From contig OW799234.1 in NCBI GenBank assembly GCA_941918925.1, positions 43,616,412-43,680,411 on the forward strand: DNA of 64,000 bases, read 5' to 3'. The notes under the pieces were generated by a model that made no database searches, was not told where the DNA came from, and saw only the letters and a list, made by a program, of their open reading frames with translations. Source of the DNA: Phyto melanocephala (lineage: Eukaryota; Arthropoda; Insecta; Diptera; Rhinophoridae). The translations under genes and the position numbers were made by a program. Positions 45,983 to 55,905 of the stretch are shown here, piece by piece. How positions within the stretch are numbered: position 1 is the stretch's first letter; each line of letters begins with the position of its first letter.

Positions 45983-46135
45983 AGAAAATATATCCCCGAT
46001 ATATCCTTACTACATTTTTTATTTTTCTAAATAAAATTAATCAGAGAAACAAGTTTTCATGAAATCTACCAAAAAAAATATTTAGTAATTAAAAATATAT
46101 GAACTGCGCTATCGAAGTAGCGGGTATTATGCTAG
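45983..46135 (+). mobile_element. Helitron 3' end related to the 14-16.7 kb element
   Basis: GATATATCCTTACTACATTT, TTTATTTTTCTAAATAAAAT and GAACTGCGCTATCGAAGTAG then CGGGTATTATGCTAG match the 3' 150 bases of the 2.7-kb Helitron, here on the plus strand. It ends at CTAG before T. The 5' part is absent. Confidence 0.78.
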
Positions 46136-46147
46136 TTATATATATAA

Positions 46148-46763
46148 CTAGAAAAGCCCGGCGCGCGTTGCTACGCCCCTTAATGAAAATGCATTCTGAA
46201 TTTGAATTTAATATGAAGGGCGAAAAGCTAAAAATTAAAATTTTTTTTAATGGGCGTGGCACTGCCCACTTTTCTAATCAAGAAATTGTATAGTCATGGC
46301 AACTCAATATGTGTGCAAAGTTTCACAAAAATCGGTCCAGAGAAAGTACCTCAACATTATAAAATTTTTTAAGGGCGTGGCCCTGCCCACTTTTCTAATC
46401 ATGAAATTGTATAATCATGAGACCTCAATATGTATGTGAAAAGTTTTAGAAAAATCGGTGAAGTTTAAGTAGCTGAAAAAGAAAACTTTTTTTTATGGGC
46501 GTGGCACTGCCCACTTTTCTTATCACGAAATTATAAGGTCATGACAGCACAATATGTGTGCAAAGTTTCAGAAAAATCGGTCAAGTGCAAGTAGCTAAAA
46601 CTGATAAATAATTTTTATGGGCGTGGCCCCGCCCACTTTTTTCTACCCATAAACACTCCCTGGTATGTGTACAACAACTTGCTAAAGTTTGAGTCCGATC
46701 GGTTTTACAGTTGCGGAGTCTATAGCTAACACACACACAGAGTTTCACTTTTATATATATAGA
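46148..46763 (-). mobile_element. Small Helitron 2 (616 bp)
   Basis: On the minus strand it starts TCTATATATATAAAAGTGAA after A and ends GCGCGCCGGGCTTTTCTAG before T. Four internal units about 121-125 bases apart carry TGGGCGTGGC...GCCCACTTTTCT. Same family as 27348-27846, with one more unit. Confidence 0.88.
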
Positions 46764-46874
46764 TAGATTACTTAAATAAAATTTAGCTTAAATTTTTTGG
46801 GTTCACTGTATATATCCATCGTAGGATCATAGGATCTTAACTTGATACTGCTTACCAATTTTACTCTGATAATA

Positions 46875-47422
46875 AAGGGTAGTTAAATTTTAAGGGCCGA
46901 TGTTGGTTTTGAATAAAACACAAATTATTTAGGAAATTATTGTCATTTCTTTTTATTATTATAATATTGGTATAGTTCAATTATGTATGGAACAAAATAT
47001 ATGTACATATGTTGATGTTCAATTGTTGGGCACGATGATGAGTCGAGGTTGACTGCTCTTTTGCCACACTATCGCGAAAAACAGTAATGTTTTCCGTTTA
47101 ACATATAAAAAAGGCATTCACAGATGTTTTCATACAGACCTGTTTTGCTGAATATTTTTCACAATTCTTTCGATTGTGGACGAATTTGAACGAATTTTTT
47201 TTACCAATAAAATCACGGAGTGCACGATTTGCATTTTGATTTGAATGCCCATTTTCATAATAAGCCTGAATAACTTTAACGCTTTGCTCGATTATATATC
47301 TTTCCATGGTTCAAACTGAGTTAGTCTGAAATTGAGAAATGTCATATAAAAATGCAAAGAAAAAACTTGACGTTTAGGTGTAGTTGATATTCAATATCGG
47401 CCCTTAAAATTAAACCACCCTT
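46875..47422 (-). mobile_element. Mariner-type deletion derivative (548 bp)
   Basis: TA on both sides; ends AAGGGTAGTTAAATTTTAAG and CTTAAAATTAAACCACCCTT pair as inverted repeats. It contains a 69-codon frame (47307-47098) with MERYIIEQSVKVIQAYYENG and NANRALRDFIGKKNSF, the N-terminal helix-turn-helix of an IS630/mariner-type transposase. The catalytic domain is deleted. Could be moved only by an intact relative. Confidence 0.85.
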
Positions 47423-47631
47423 TACATTCGATTTTACAATTATTTGTTTTAACTATCAATGCTAATCACTTTTACCTAAAATTTTTAGTTTCATTATCAT
47501 ATCACATTTTTTGTTCTGATTTTATCTGTATGAAGTTTTAGTTGCACTAACAAAGAGTTGAGCTTCTTTAGTGGCACAAAGGGTTGATCAGCAAAAATCG
47601 CTAGAATTCTCGCTAATAGTTAAAACATATT

Positions 47632-48225
47632 TTTATACCCTTCACGCAGTGAAAAAGGGTATATATAGGTTTGTCATTCCGTGTGAAATTTCTACAATTT
47701 TCATTTTCGACCCCATAAAGTATATATTTTCTGAAAGCATATGAATAGGGGAGTCGATTAAGCTCTGTCAGTCTGTCCGTGTGTATGTTGAAATCAACTT
47801 TTTGAAGCCCCCCGACATCCCTTGTACCCGGGTGAGGTATTAATATATGAGAAATATTCGGGAGTAAATTGGTATTGAAAATCAGAAACATCGGTACAGC
47901 CCAAAAAAATTTTTTTTTTATTTTTTATTTTATATATTATTTATATTTTTATTATTTTTTTAAATTTTTTTTTATTATTTTCTTATTTTTTTAAATATTT
48001 TTTTTTTAATTTTTTTTATATCTTTTTTATTTATTTTATTTTTTTTTATTTTTTTTAACACACATACGTAAAATTATAATTTTACAATGGGATGTTTTTA
48101 TATATGTATGTTTTTTATATATATGTACGTATTTCATATGAGATGAATGGTGATACAAACTATTGTTACACGTTGTGAAGGGTATATAAGATTCGGCATG
48201 GCCGAATATAGCACTCTTACTTGTT
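47632..48225 (+). mobile_element. DINE-1/INE-1-like element, copy J (complete, 594 bp)
   Basis: Begins TTTATACCCTTCACGCAGTG and ends with the hairpin ATTCGGCATGGCCGAAT and ATAGCACTCTTACTTGTT. The middle lacks the CACGACCACCTCG block and most of the tRNA-like piece (ATCGGTACAGCCCAAAAAAA), showing an internal deletion. Confidence 0.88.
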
Positions 48226-49405
48226 GCCTGCTAAACTGGTTTTGAAATCGCTAGATTTGATCTAAATCTATATAATATCTAAATTCCTATTAGTGAATAC
48301 TTGTACATCTTCAAAATCTGGTATGTGCGTGTGTCTGTTTTCCACACAGTGGGACAAAAGTGCAATCTTATGTGTCAAAATATTATTTCTACATCTTAGA
48401 TCTGATTTGTGTTAGGCTATTTAAGTTTTTAAACTATTTTGAGTAGTGCCTACATATACTTACCATGTTGTGTTTTCATTGCCCGTACATTTTATTTTAT
48501 ATATTAACTTTGCTTTATCCATTTTATTAACTTTGCTTTTTGTACTTTTTATTATAAAGGTACAAAGGACGATCCAGTTATATCCGTCCGTCTCACAGAG
48601 GAGTATTTGGCCTGAAAAGCTGGCCAAAATTATTAAACGTGTTTTTTGAATTAAAAGTTCTAGTTTTTTGATAGTTTTAGGTGTAGTATGATATAAGAAA
48701 TCTAGTGGCAGATTTTGAAAAAATTACACTGCACAAAAAAAAATTTTTTGTCTCTGCTAGAAATAAAAGTATGTGGACTATATTGACTTTGATGCTCTTA
48801 ATTCAAATCTGTTTTCCGTTTTTCTCTAGTACGTAAGGATTTTCTGTTGAAGGCGTGGCATATTTCACTCTCTAAATCGTTGGGTTGCCTAATATATTTT
48901 GTCATAACTTGAAAATGGGTTCTCCGATTTTAATAGCAGGAAGATCAAAAGATGCACAACTGCTTAAACTATCTCAACACATTTCTTTTCTATCTATTAC
49001 TATTTCGGAGTTATTAAAAAAGTAATGGCGAAAAAAAATTTTTGCAGCAAAATGCGTCAAATTTTTTGTTTTCAAAATGCCATAAAAAAATGTAAGAACC
49101 AAAAATTTTAATTTTTTTTAAAGATTTTTCCAAAAGCCACATTCCTAAGGAATAAAAGTTGGTATAAATAGTAAAACTCAATGAACAAATCTTGATTTTA
49201 AAGGTTTAAACTCATTCTTAACAGACTGTATGTACATGCATACATATTATGATTTACGGTCTAATTAAAAAAAAAAAATTTTTTTTTGAAAATTGTAAGG
49301 CTCTTATAAAACAGTATTTTTTTATGAAAAAGGCTTTATTATATTTATTTTATATTATTTAATACTTAATATACGGAAAAGTTAAACAAATAAAAATTCC
49401 TTAAT
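48226..49405. other. No gene; one inverted repeat block
   Basis: No convincing ORF. CACAGAGGAGTATTTGGCCT with GAAAAGCTGGCC (48590-48622) is the inverted counterpart of 5540-5590. The rest is AT-rich with homopolymer runs. Confidence 0.5.
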
Positions 49406-49419
49406 AATTATTATGTCGT

Positions 49420-49720
49420 ATGTAAATATATCCATATTAGCTGCATCATCGGTGTCAGGAAGAAGAAGTGTGATGGTTTCTCATGAAAATTTTTTTTTAT
49501 TAATCCGCTCTCTTTACGTACTGCAACTTGAAAAAGGGTCACTGCTCAGAAATAACCTATTCGAGACATCTCGACTTGTATCGCTTCTGCTGAATTTCCT
49601 CAAATAATTCGTACGATATAATCGTAAGTGCTTATTTCTGGCCTCGGCAGCTTCTGTTGACAATTGGATGGTAGCCTGATACCTGGGTGCCCATGTATTT
49701 TTTATAAACCTATATTTATT
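49420..49720 (-). pseudogene. Fragment of a conserved insect protein, unassigned
   Basis: The minus strand encodes NTWAPRYQATIQLSTEAAEA, RNKHLRLYRTNYLRKFSRSD and TSRDVSNRLFLSSDPFSSCS, followed by broken frames containing LLPDTDDAANMDIFTYDI. The EARNKHLR...YLRKFSR...DV.NRL..SSDP pattern recalls uncharacterised multicopy insect proteins. With the flanking repeats it may belong to the same mobile unit as the pseudogene at 5590-6545. No function can be assigned. Confidence 0.45.
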
Positions 49721-50039
49721 TTTTGTAAACTTATTTTGGTGATAAATGCTTTTAATAATTATTCTTATTAGGTACGGTATATATTTTTTTAACATATAAT
49801 GTTTTGTAGAGCAGGTATATAAAAATATCCTTTATGGGGATGCGTGGGACATTCCCTTGTAACTATTATAAGAGAATTCAAATTTTATTGTGGTACCAAA
49901 CATAATTCGTAGAGATGCTAACCTCACTTTCAAAAACCTCTTCTTTTTCTTTTTTTTGCAGAAAAAGTGTATAATTTTTGTTTTTTTAGCTTTTGAACGA
50001 ATTGTTTCAACATGAATATTCAACGTATTTAATTTTTTT

Positions 50040-50235
50040 TTCTTTTTTTAGTAACTTTTGATCAAACCTTTCAGCGAAAAAAAAAATTATTGTTAAACCT
50101 TTATTCGTTTAGCCACAAAAAATATCATATAAACATCCAGAAGCCGAAAAAAACATTTAAATCTCATATAATTTTCTTCACTTTCCTGACTTTAGCAGGG
50201 TCTCAGAGCTACAAATCGCAACTAAAAGTAATTCT
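50040..50235 (+). repeat. Dispersed repeat block shared with 5291-5475
   Basis: TAACTTTTGATCAAACCTTT through CTTTAGCAGGGTCTCAGAGC matches 5295-5460 in direct orientation. It ends about 350 bases left of the Polinton. Confidence 0.7.
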
Positions 50236-50590
50236 GTATGCAGGCGGCGTAGGCATCCAATCCAATATTTCAAACGGGAATATCTCTAGAATGGTGGGTC
50301 GAAGCAAAAAAGTATAAGAACGTTTTTTGTAGGAAATTTAATAATCTACAACTTTTACTTTAACCATTTTCGCGATATATTTACCGTTTACGAAAAAAAA
50401 TGCAAAAAACCTATATTTTTGACCTTTGACCTCGAATATCTTTTTTAGCAAGCATCGGATCAACGGGGACTTTTCACATATTATTTGTATTCGTGAACTG
50501 AAGGTCTATGCCAATTTTCAGCTTTATGCGAGTTAATGCAAGGTTAGCCTTTTTTTGTGTCTATTTTGACCGGACTAAAAATTCTTTAAA

Positions 50591-50811
50591 TAAGAATGTG
50601 AAGAGATGAATTTTCAAAGATAAATAATTTAAGAGAAAATAATTTTTATTGAATGTAATTATACTTTTCCATAAAGATGAATTTTATTTTTGAAAGATGA
50701 ATAATTTAAGAGAAAATAATTTTTATTGAATGTAATTATAGTTTTCCATAAAGATGAATTTTATTTTTTAAAGATGAATAATTAAAGAGAAAATGATCGT
50801 TTGAGTGATTT
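50591..50811 (+). repeat. Left terminal inverted repeat of the Polinton
   Basis: 221 bases. It contains two tandem 77-bp units (AAAGATGAATAATTTAAGAG type, each with TTTTCCATAAAGATGAATTT), whereas the right repeat has one. The inner end is CGTTTGAGTGATTT. The size difference is exactly one unit. Confidence 0.93.
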
Positions 50812-50946
50812 CTCCAACTATTCCTGGCATTATATGATGGGAATGACAACATTATTTTAAAAGCAGTGGAAGATTTTGAAGCGAAAAAATAATCAACATC
50901 ATTTTATTATATTATTTCTTTATATATCTTTTTTTTATTTTTTTTT

Positions 50947-51405
50947 TCATAATTGTTTAAAAAAAATCTTAAATAACCTTAGTACTATTGTATCATTTTT
51001 ATATAAGTTAAAATAATTAAAAATTCTTAATATTTGATTAAAAGATAAATTTTTACTTCTTAAATAAATAAAAATACAACAGTATAAACCAAATAAATTA
51101 GATGTTTCACTTTGAATTCGTCTTGTATTGCAGATGAAAGTTTTGGAATTTCTTCTTAAAAATGAAATGAATTGTTTAATAGGTGGTTGGCCAGCAGAGC
51201 AGAAGAATTCAGCTGCTTTATTTTTAGGAAAGTAAAATGCAACCCAATGCTGTCCAGGTTTATGTGATGGATCAGTGTTGGCAATATAAAAACATGGTTT
51301 TTTAACTGATTTTGTCGGTAATTTATTGCATGCATAAACACCTTTAAATTTACTCTTTGTTATATTGTTTGAATTCAAAGTATTTTTTATTGTAATTGCA
51401 TTCAT
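50947..51405 (-). CDS. Adenovirus-like cysteine protease (maturation protease), active site altered
   Basis: 152 codons. It matches the Polinton/adenovirus C5-type protease: catalytic His region PGQHWVAFYFPKN (about residue 53), the second active-site region AAEFFCSAGQPP (about 68), and the Gln-to-Cys region RIQSETSNLFGLYCCIFIYL (about 95-115). The family's acidic residue before Ser-x-Gly is Cys here, and the nucleophilic Cys before the Gly is Phe (FGLYCC). The protein should therefore be inactive although the frame is open. When active, this enzyme trims capsid proteins. Its ATG overlaps the stop of the major capsid gene by ATGA, the tightest coupling in the element. Confidence 0.85.
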   Translation of the reverse strand: MNAITIKNTLNSNNITKSKFKGVYACNKLPTKSVKKPCFYIANTDPSHKPGQHWVAFYFPKNKAAEFFCSAGQPPIKQFISFLRRNSKTFICNTRRIQSETSNLFGLYCCIFIYLRSKNLSFNQILRIFNYFNLYKNDTIVLRLFKIFFKQL

Positions 51406-52648
51406 AGCGTTTGAAAAATACTGCGAGACTTATCAATTTCTATTATGCTATCAAATTCACAATACACTAAACAGGTAATCGCTTCAGTAATTGGTTTTTC
51501 AAAACGTCTTTCAATGCGAATTGTCCCTTGATTTATTAAATTTCCACAGTTAGAGTTGTTATTATGATCAGGCGTTAAATCAAAAGCGAGCATAAAATAT
51601 CCGTTATCAAAAAGTTCTTTCGTTATTTGATGACCTTTATCAAAATGATGAATTCCAGTTCCTTTAAATAGTGTTTGATAACCACGGGTGCTTATAATTG
51701 TGCCATTATTATAGTTAAATTCAATTGGTTGTGCGGGAAATTGCACTCCATTAACAACCAAATTGAATCTTTGTAGGTTAAAATGTTGAAAGTTAAATGG
51801 ATTTTCTTTTCTATCTCCTCTATAAGCTTTATTAGGTACCATACCAAAAATTACAAAATTTGGTAGCTGTCCAAGTATAACATTATCTAAAGATAACGAG
51901 TGGTTTCCAGGATGTATAGTAAATGTTTTTATTTCTACTCTCTTATATGGATATATTGCATTTTTTGATTGCAACACGTTGTGATGTGCCATTAAAAGAT
52001 TCTTATTGATAGCAAGATGATTTATGTATAAATTAGCTTCGTGTATTTTTAAATTACATTCATTTTTATCTCCACCTTCTAAAATATAGAATTCGGGTTT
52101 CTCCAAATTTAGCGTTACCTTAATATCAACATTATTTAGCAAGTATTTTTGTTGATTAAACACATCTACATGAAGTTTTCCAAAAAGCTCTACTTTTTTC
52201 TAATTTTAAATAATTTTCTTCTTTTACCTAATCCGGGGTTTTCTTTCTCAATTAATGAATTAATTTTATTTGTATCAACTGCCCAACCACAAGATTCAAG
52301 ATGTGTAGATGTTGCATCGTTTCCATAATTTAACAATGTTTCCATATATGCTCTATAGTGATAGTTATTGTCAGGTTGGGATACATTTTTATTATTTAGA
52401 TGAACTATACAGTTTCTAAATAATGAGTGTAAAAGGTTATTAACAACACTTACGCTTCCTTTAAATTCAACGACTAGTCTAAGATAAATACTATTGAGAT
52501 CTCTATAAGTTTCTCCATTTCCTAATGATACAAACTCAATAGTACTAGAATTATCCAAAGAGGCTATTGGGTTGTAGGATATTTCTTCAGTTTTAATGAC
52601 ACTGGTTTGAATTGGAGGAGCTTCAAATAAATCTAATTCACTTTTCAT
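51402..52648 (-). pseudogene. Polinton major capsid protein, one frameshift
   Basis: The N-terminal frame 52648-52190 (MKSELDLFEAPPIQTSVIKT, GNGETYRDLNSIYLRL, NYHYRAYMETLLNYG) and C-terminal frame 52163-51402 (KYLLNNVDIKVTLN, YKRVEIKTFTIHPGNHSLSL, FGMVPNKAYRGDRKENPFNF, FDLTPDHNNNSNCGNLINQG, CLVYCEFDSIIEID) form one protein of about 415 residues. This is the double jelly-roll major capsid protein of Polintons. A one-base shift in an A-run near 52196 separates them. Start ATG overlaps the upstream gene end by 11 bases. The capsid shell function is known for the family; this copy would yield a truncated product. Confidence 0.9.
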
Positions 52649-53522
52649 ACATTCTATAAATCCAACGTTTTAGTTTTATACGCTTCCCTTTGCCTCTTTG
52701 CATTGTTTTAATCTTGTCGATAGCAGCTTCTGTAATGTCATTCATGACATTTCTAAAATTAATATAATTTTTTAATGTCGATATTGAAAATATTTTTAAA
52801 CATTTCGTTTTTTTACTTCCTACGTATCGAGGTTTAATTATATCAGTGTAAATAAATACGATTTCATCTATTCCAGTGGATTCATTTTTATTAATAAAGT
52901 TGTTTATATTGGTAGGCAAATTATTTAAAGATTTATCCAAAATATATTTTTTTGACGATAAAATAGAATCTTTTCTATTAGCTTCAAACTCTCGATCAAT
53001 AGTTTGAGCATTTTGTTCAATATTTGAGCTACCTTTATTTTTGTTTCTTTTTATATTTGAATTTCTTTTATTGTCACCTTTCTTTTCTTCGAATGGTGTT
53101 TAGTTTTTAGAATATTATCATCCACATTATTTAAACGGTTTGAAATTTTATCACCATTCTCTAAATTTGTTTTTGTTTGCTCGTTTGTTTTATTCATAAG
53201 TTCTTTAAATTTCAATTTAATACTTTCATGATTAATATTAACATCCGGCTTTTGTGTTTTAAAATATTTCATAATATAAAGGTTGGTTTAACACATTTCG
53301 TTTTTTACGTTTTATAACATTTTCATTATCTTCTTTTTTTGTTTTATTCATTAATGAAAAAGAAATATCTGATAATCCAACTACCCATTTATCGTTTAGG
53401 TATAAAGATTGCTTTAGCAAATTTGTAAAAGTACTTGAAGAGTTTTTATAAATATCTGTTGAATCATTACTTAATAAAGTAACATAAAGATCACTTTCTT
53501 CCATACTTGAAGCCATCTTCAA
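52638..53522 (-). pseudogene. Polinton minor (penton-like) capsid protein, fragmented
   Basis: Three frames in order. 53522-53259 starts MASSMEESDLYVTLLSNDST and contains TNLLKQSLYLNDKWVVGLSD, the typical N-terminus of the Polinton minor capsid protein. 53272-53051 is a basic linker rich in Lys/Asn. The third frame, open from about 53085 with ATG at 52940, runs to 52638 and includes IVFIYTDIIKPRYVGSKKTK. The end reads MQRGKGKRIKLKRW, which might instead be a separate small basic protein. Frames overlap by 14 bases or are separated by a shift near 53070. The minor capsid protein forms vertices with the major capsid protein. Assignment rests on the N-terminal and middle motifs. Confidence 0.7.
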
Positions 53523-53537
53523 AAGAAATAATTGAAG

Positions 53538-54498
53538 CTAGTCGTTGTTTGCTATACATATATGATTAAAATTGGGTAATTCGCCTATGTCGGTTTGATG
53601 AATCCATGAATTATGTTCCTTTCCGAAACCTAGCCATTTTACAAACAGCTTTTTTCCACGACGTTTCAACACTTTTTCTACTAAATAAACGTTGGGAACT
53701 TTTGTTTTTAATAATTCTTCTTCATAAAATCCACCTTTTATTATATTTCCCTTAAGATCTTTAAGTTGATATGTTATTGGATTTGTTACAAAACTTTTGT
53801 TTATTTGAAAAACTTCTGAAGACCAATTTGGTGTATTTCTCAAAAACATTTTTATATTTGCTTATGCGAACAAAATCATTTGTCTTATATTTTCCTCTTT
53901 TAAATATTTTTAAGTTATTGTATATAGTTCTAAGAAGCCTTTTTTCATTTTTCTTGTTAACAGAGTTGGGTCTCATTTTAATAGTACGGTGATAAGATGA
54001 ATTATACTCTTGCAATAATTTATCTAATATATTTATCCACTTATAATTTCCTTGCATACTGAATTGTTTCCACATTTTAGTTTTTAAAGTTCTGTTAAAA
54101 CGCTCAACTACAGATGCCTTCATATTTGAAAAAGTGTGAGAATGATTAATATTAAGTTTTTTCATTACACTTTTAAAGTCTTTATTATAAAATTCTTTTC
54201 GTTGATCAGAATGAAGATTTTTGGCAGATTTTTGTTCGTTCAATTTTATAATATTTTTAAATGCTTTTGAAATCTCTGTTCCTGTTTTAGATTTCAGTGG
54301 TACAGCATACGCATACTTTGAGAATACATCTATTACAGTAAGCATATACTTGAAACCTTTATTAAATTTTGAATATGGAATCATATCCACTAAATCTATT
54401 TGCCATGTATCTAGAATACCCTTCTGAATAAATCGTCGACGTTTAAAGTTTTTTCTTGCTTGACGATGAAGTTCATTAACAAGAGTTTGTTTACTCAT
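53538..54498 (-). pseudogene. Polinton integrase with chromodomain, frameshifted
   Basis: The first frame, 54498-53761, has the DDE core: ILDTWQIDLVDMIPYSKFNK (Asp 1), KNLHSDQRKEFYNKDFKSVM (Asp 2) and NMKASVVERFNRTLKTKMWK (Glu), in the retrovirus-like integrase fold, then KRGKYKTNDFVRISKYKNVF (SH3-like region). A shift near 53830 leads to the second frame, 53849-53538, which ends in a chromodomain: YLVEKVLKRRGKKLFVKWLG and NSWIHQTDI. All catalytic residues are visible. The enzyme would insert the element and the chromodomain may guide it to chromatin. Start codon 84 bases from the divergent plus-strand gene at 54582. Confidence 0.92.
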
Positions 54499-54581
54499 AT
54501 TTATGGAAGGAATGTAAAGCTTCGATTCATTTACGTGTTGTGTATGAATGTGTAAACATATTTAAACTCTAAATACATAGT
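54499..54581. promoter_or_regulatory. Short divergent promoter region in the Polinton
   Basis: The integrase starts at 54498 on the minus strand and a plus-strand gene at 54582, leaving 83 bases for both promoters. The sequence is AT-rich with no clear TATA box. Placement is the only evidence. Confidence 0.4.
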
Positions 54582-54857
54582 AATGTTTAAGAATCCAAGG
54601 GATAAGTTACAATTTCAACATTTGGCTCGTCAAGTATATCCCGAAAATTCAAAAGCTTTGGTTGATGTATATAATAAATGCACTTAACATGCTCATGGTT
54701 ATTTATTAAATGATCTTACACAACAAATACACAACGCATTAAGATTCAGATCTGATATATTCAATAATACTCACTATTCAATATTTGCAAATATAAACAA
54801 TGACTTCCAATCTAAAATTGTTGAGGGAGAACAAACATATTATTTATGTTCTTAAAA
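54582..54857 (+). pseudogene. Conserved small Polinton protein, with in-frame stop
   Basis: Reads MFKNPRDKLQFQHLARQVYP then ENSKALVDVYNKCT, a TAA at about 54686, and HAHGYLLNDLTQQIHNALRF to IFANINNDFQSKIVEGEQTY. I recognise the HLARQVYPENSKALVDVY...HGYL.LDL pattern as an ORF often found in arthropod Polintons; its role is unknown to me. The stop interrupts it at about one third. Confidence 0.6.
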
Positions 54858-54859
54858 AA

Positions 54860-55160
54860 GCGAAGCCCAAACTACGTAATGCAATTTTAAAATATGTTGA
54901 TGATGTTGCTATTAAAGCTATACATGAAATACTTTTCAATGTTATTAAAAAAAAATCATAAAATAAACAAAACAGTTTTTGAAAAATTAAAACCATATAA
55001 AAATACGATTAGAAAAGTTTGTTCACCACAAACCTCTATGAAACAAAAGAGGAAACATCTTATTCAAAAGGGAGGATTCTTACCAATTATTATTTCTTCA
55101 GTATTAAGTGGAGTTATTGGAAAAAATTTTGGAAAATGTCAAATAATTTATCTAAACTAA
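54860..55160 (+). CDS. Small Polinton protein with C-terminal hydrophobic segment
   Basis: The frame ending at 55160 contains VFEKLKPYKNTIRKVCSPQT, a basic stretch and KGGFLPIIISSVLSGVIGKN, a likely membrane or amphipathic helix. Such small Arg/Lys-rich proteins with a (K/R)GGFL helix are common in Polintons and may be minor virion or membrane-active proteins (inference). The listed start at 54894 is uncertain. It overlaps the next gene. Confidence 0.5.
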
Positions 55161-55743
55161 TAGTTATACAGCCATCAGTTTATGAGAAGTTTATAAACAA
55201 AAATTCTGATTCCACCTTTCTACATCGAAAGCTTTTACCACTATATGCTTCACACACGTTAAAAGATATTAACAAATGGTATTATATTAAGCAAGAATTA
55301 GCGAAATATTTAATTGAAAAACAAAAATCATCAAATCAGATCATAAGTTCTAAATATAACAATTTACGTGATAATGAAACTCAGACAAGAAAAACATACA
55401 AAAAGCATATTGAAACTCAAACAACGCAATCAAAGCAAAGTACAAAGTTGGAACACAATGTAATATAAACTTGCCAGAGGATCTTTATACTTACGATCAC
55501 GATGATCAAATTGATATGGATACAACAGTACAAAAAATAAATCCTTCTTCTGCATCTTCAGTAGCCAAACGACAAAAAAAATTTTCAAATAGTGGAACAC
55601 CAAAAATTAGAATATTATCAAAGGAAGAAAATCATAAAAAATTGAAGCAATCAACTTTACCGTATCAGTATTCCCCACGAGTAACTAGAAATCGTAAAAA
55701 GTTAGATTATGAAACTGAAAATGTACAATGGCAAAATATTTAG
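55135..55743 (+). pseudogene. Conserved Polinton protein of unknown role, frameshifted
   Basis: From MSNNLSKLIVIQPSVYEKFI (55136) through LKDINKWYYIKQELAKYLIE and NETQTRKTYKKHIETQTTQS to 55468. It then continues in another frame (from about 55425) with VGTQCNINLPEDLYTYDHDD and IRILSKEENHKKLKQSTLPY to WQNI at 55743. The pattern (helical N-terminus, KW..Y.QEL.KY, polar middle, LPED.YTYD, basic tail) recurs in arthropod Polintons. Function unknown. It converges with the polymerase gene, 162 bases between stops. Confidence 0.55.
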
Positions 55744-55905
55744 AAAATAAAACACATTTAATAATTGAAAATATAAAGTTTGTTTATTATTGATAAAAAA
55801 ATATAATTTCTTAAAATAAATAATTGCAATAGTTATAGTTTGTTTACATAAAAGTTTAATGTATTTAAAATTAATATACAACAATTATTATGGAATTTGT
55901 ATATT

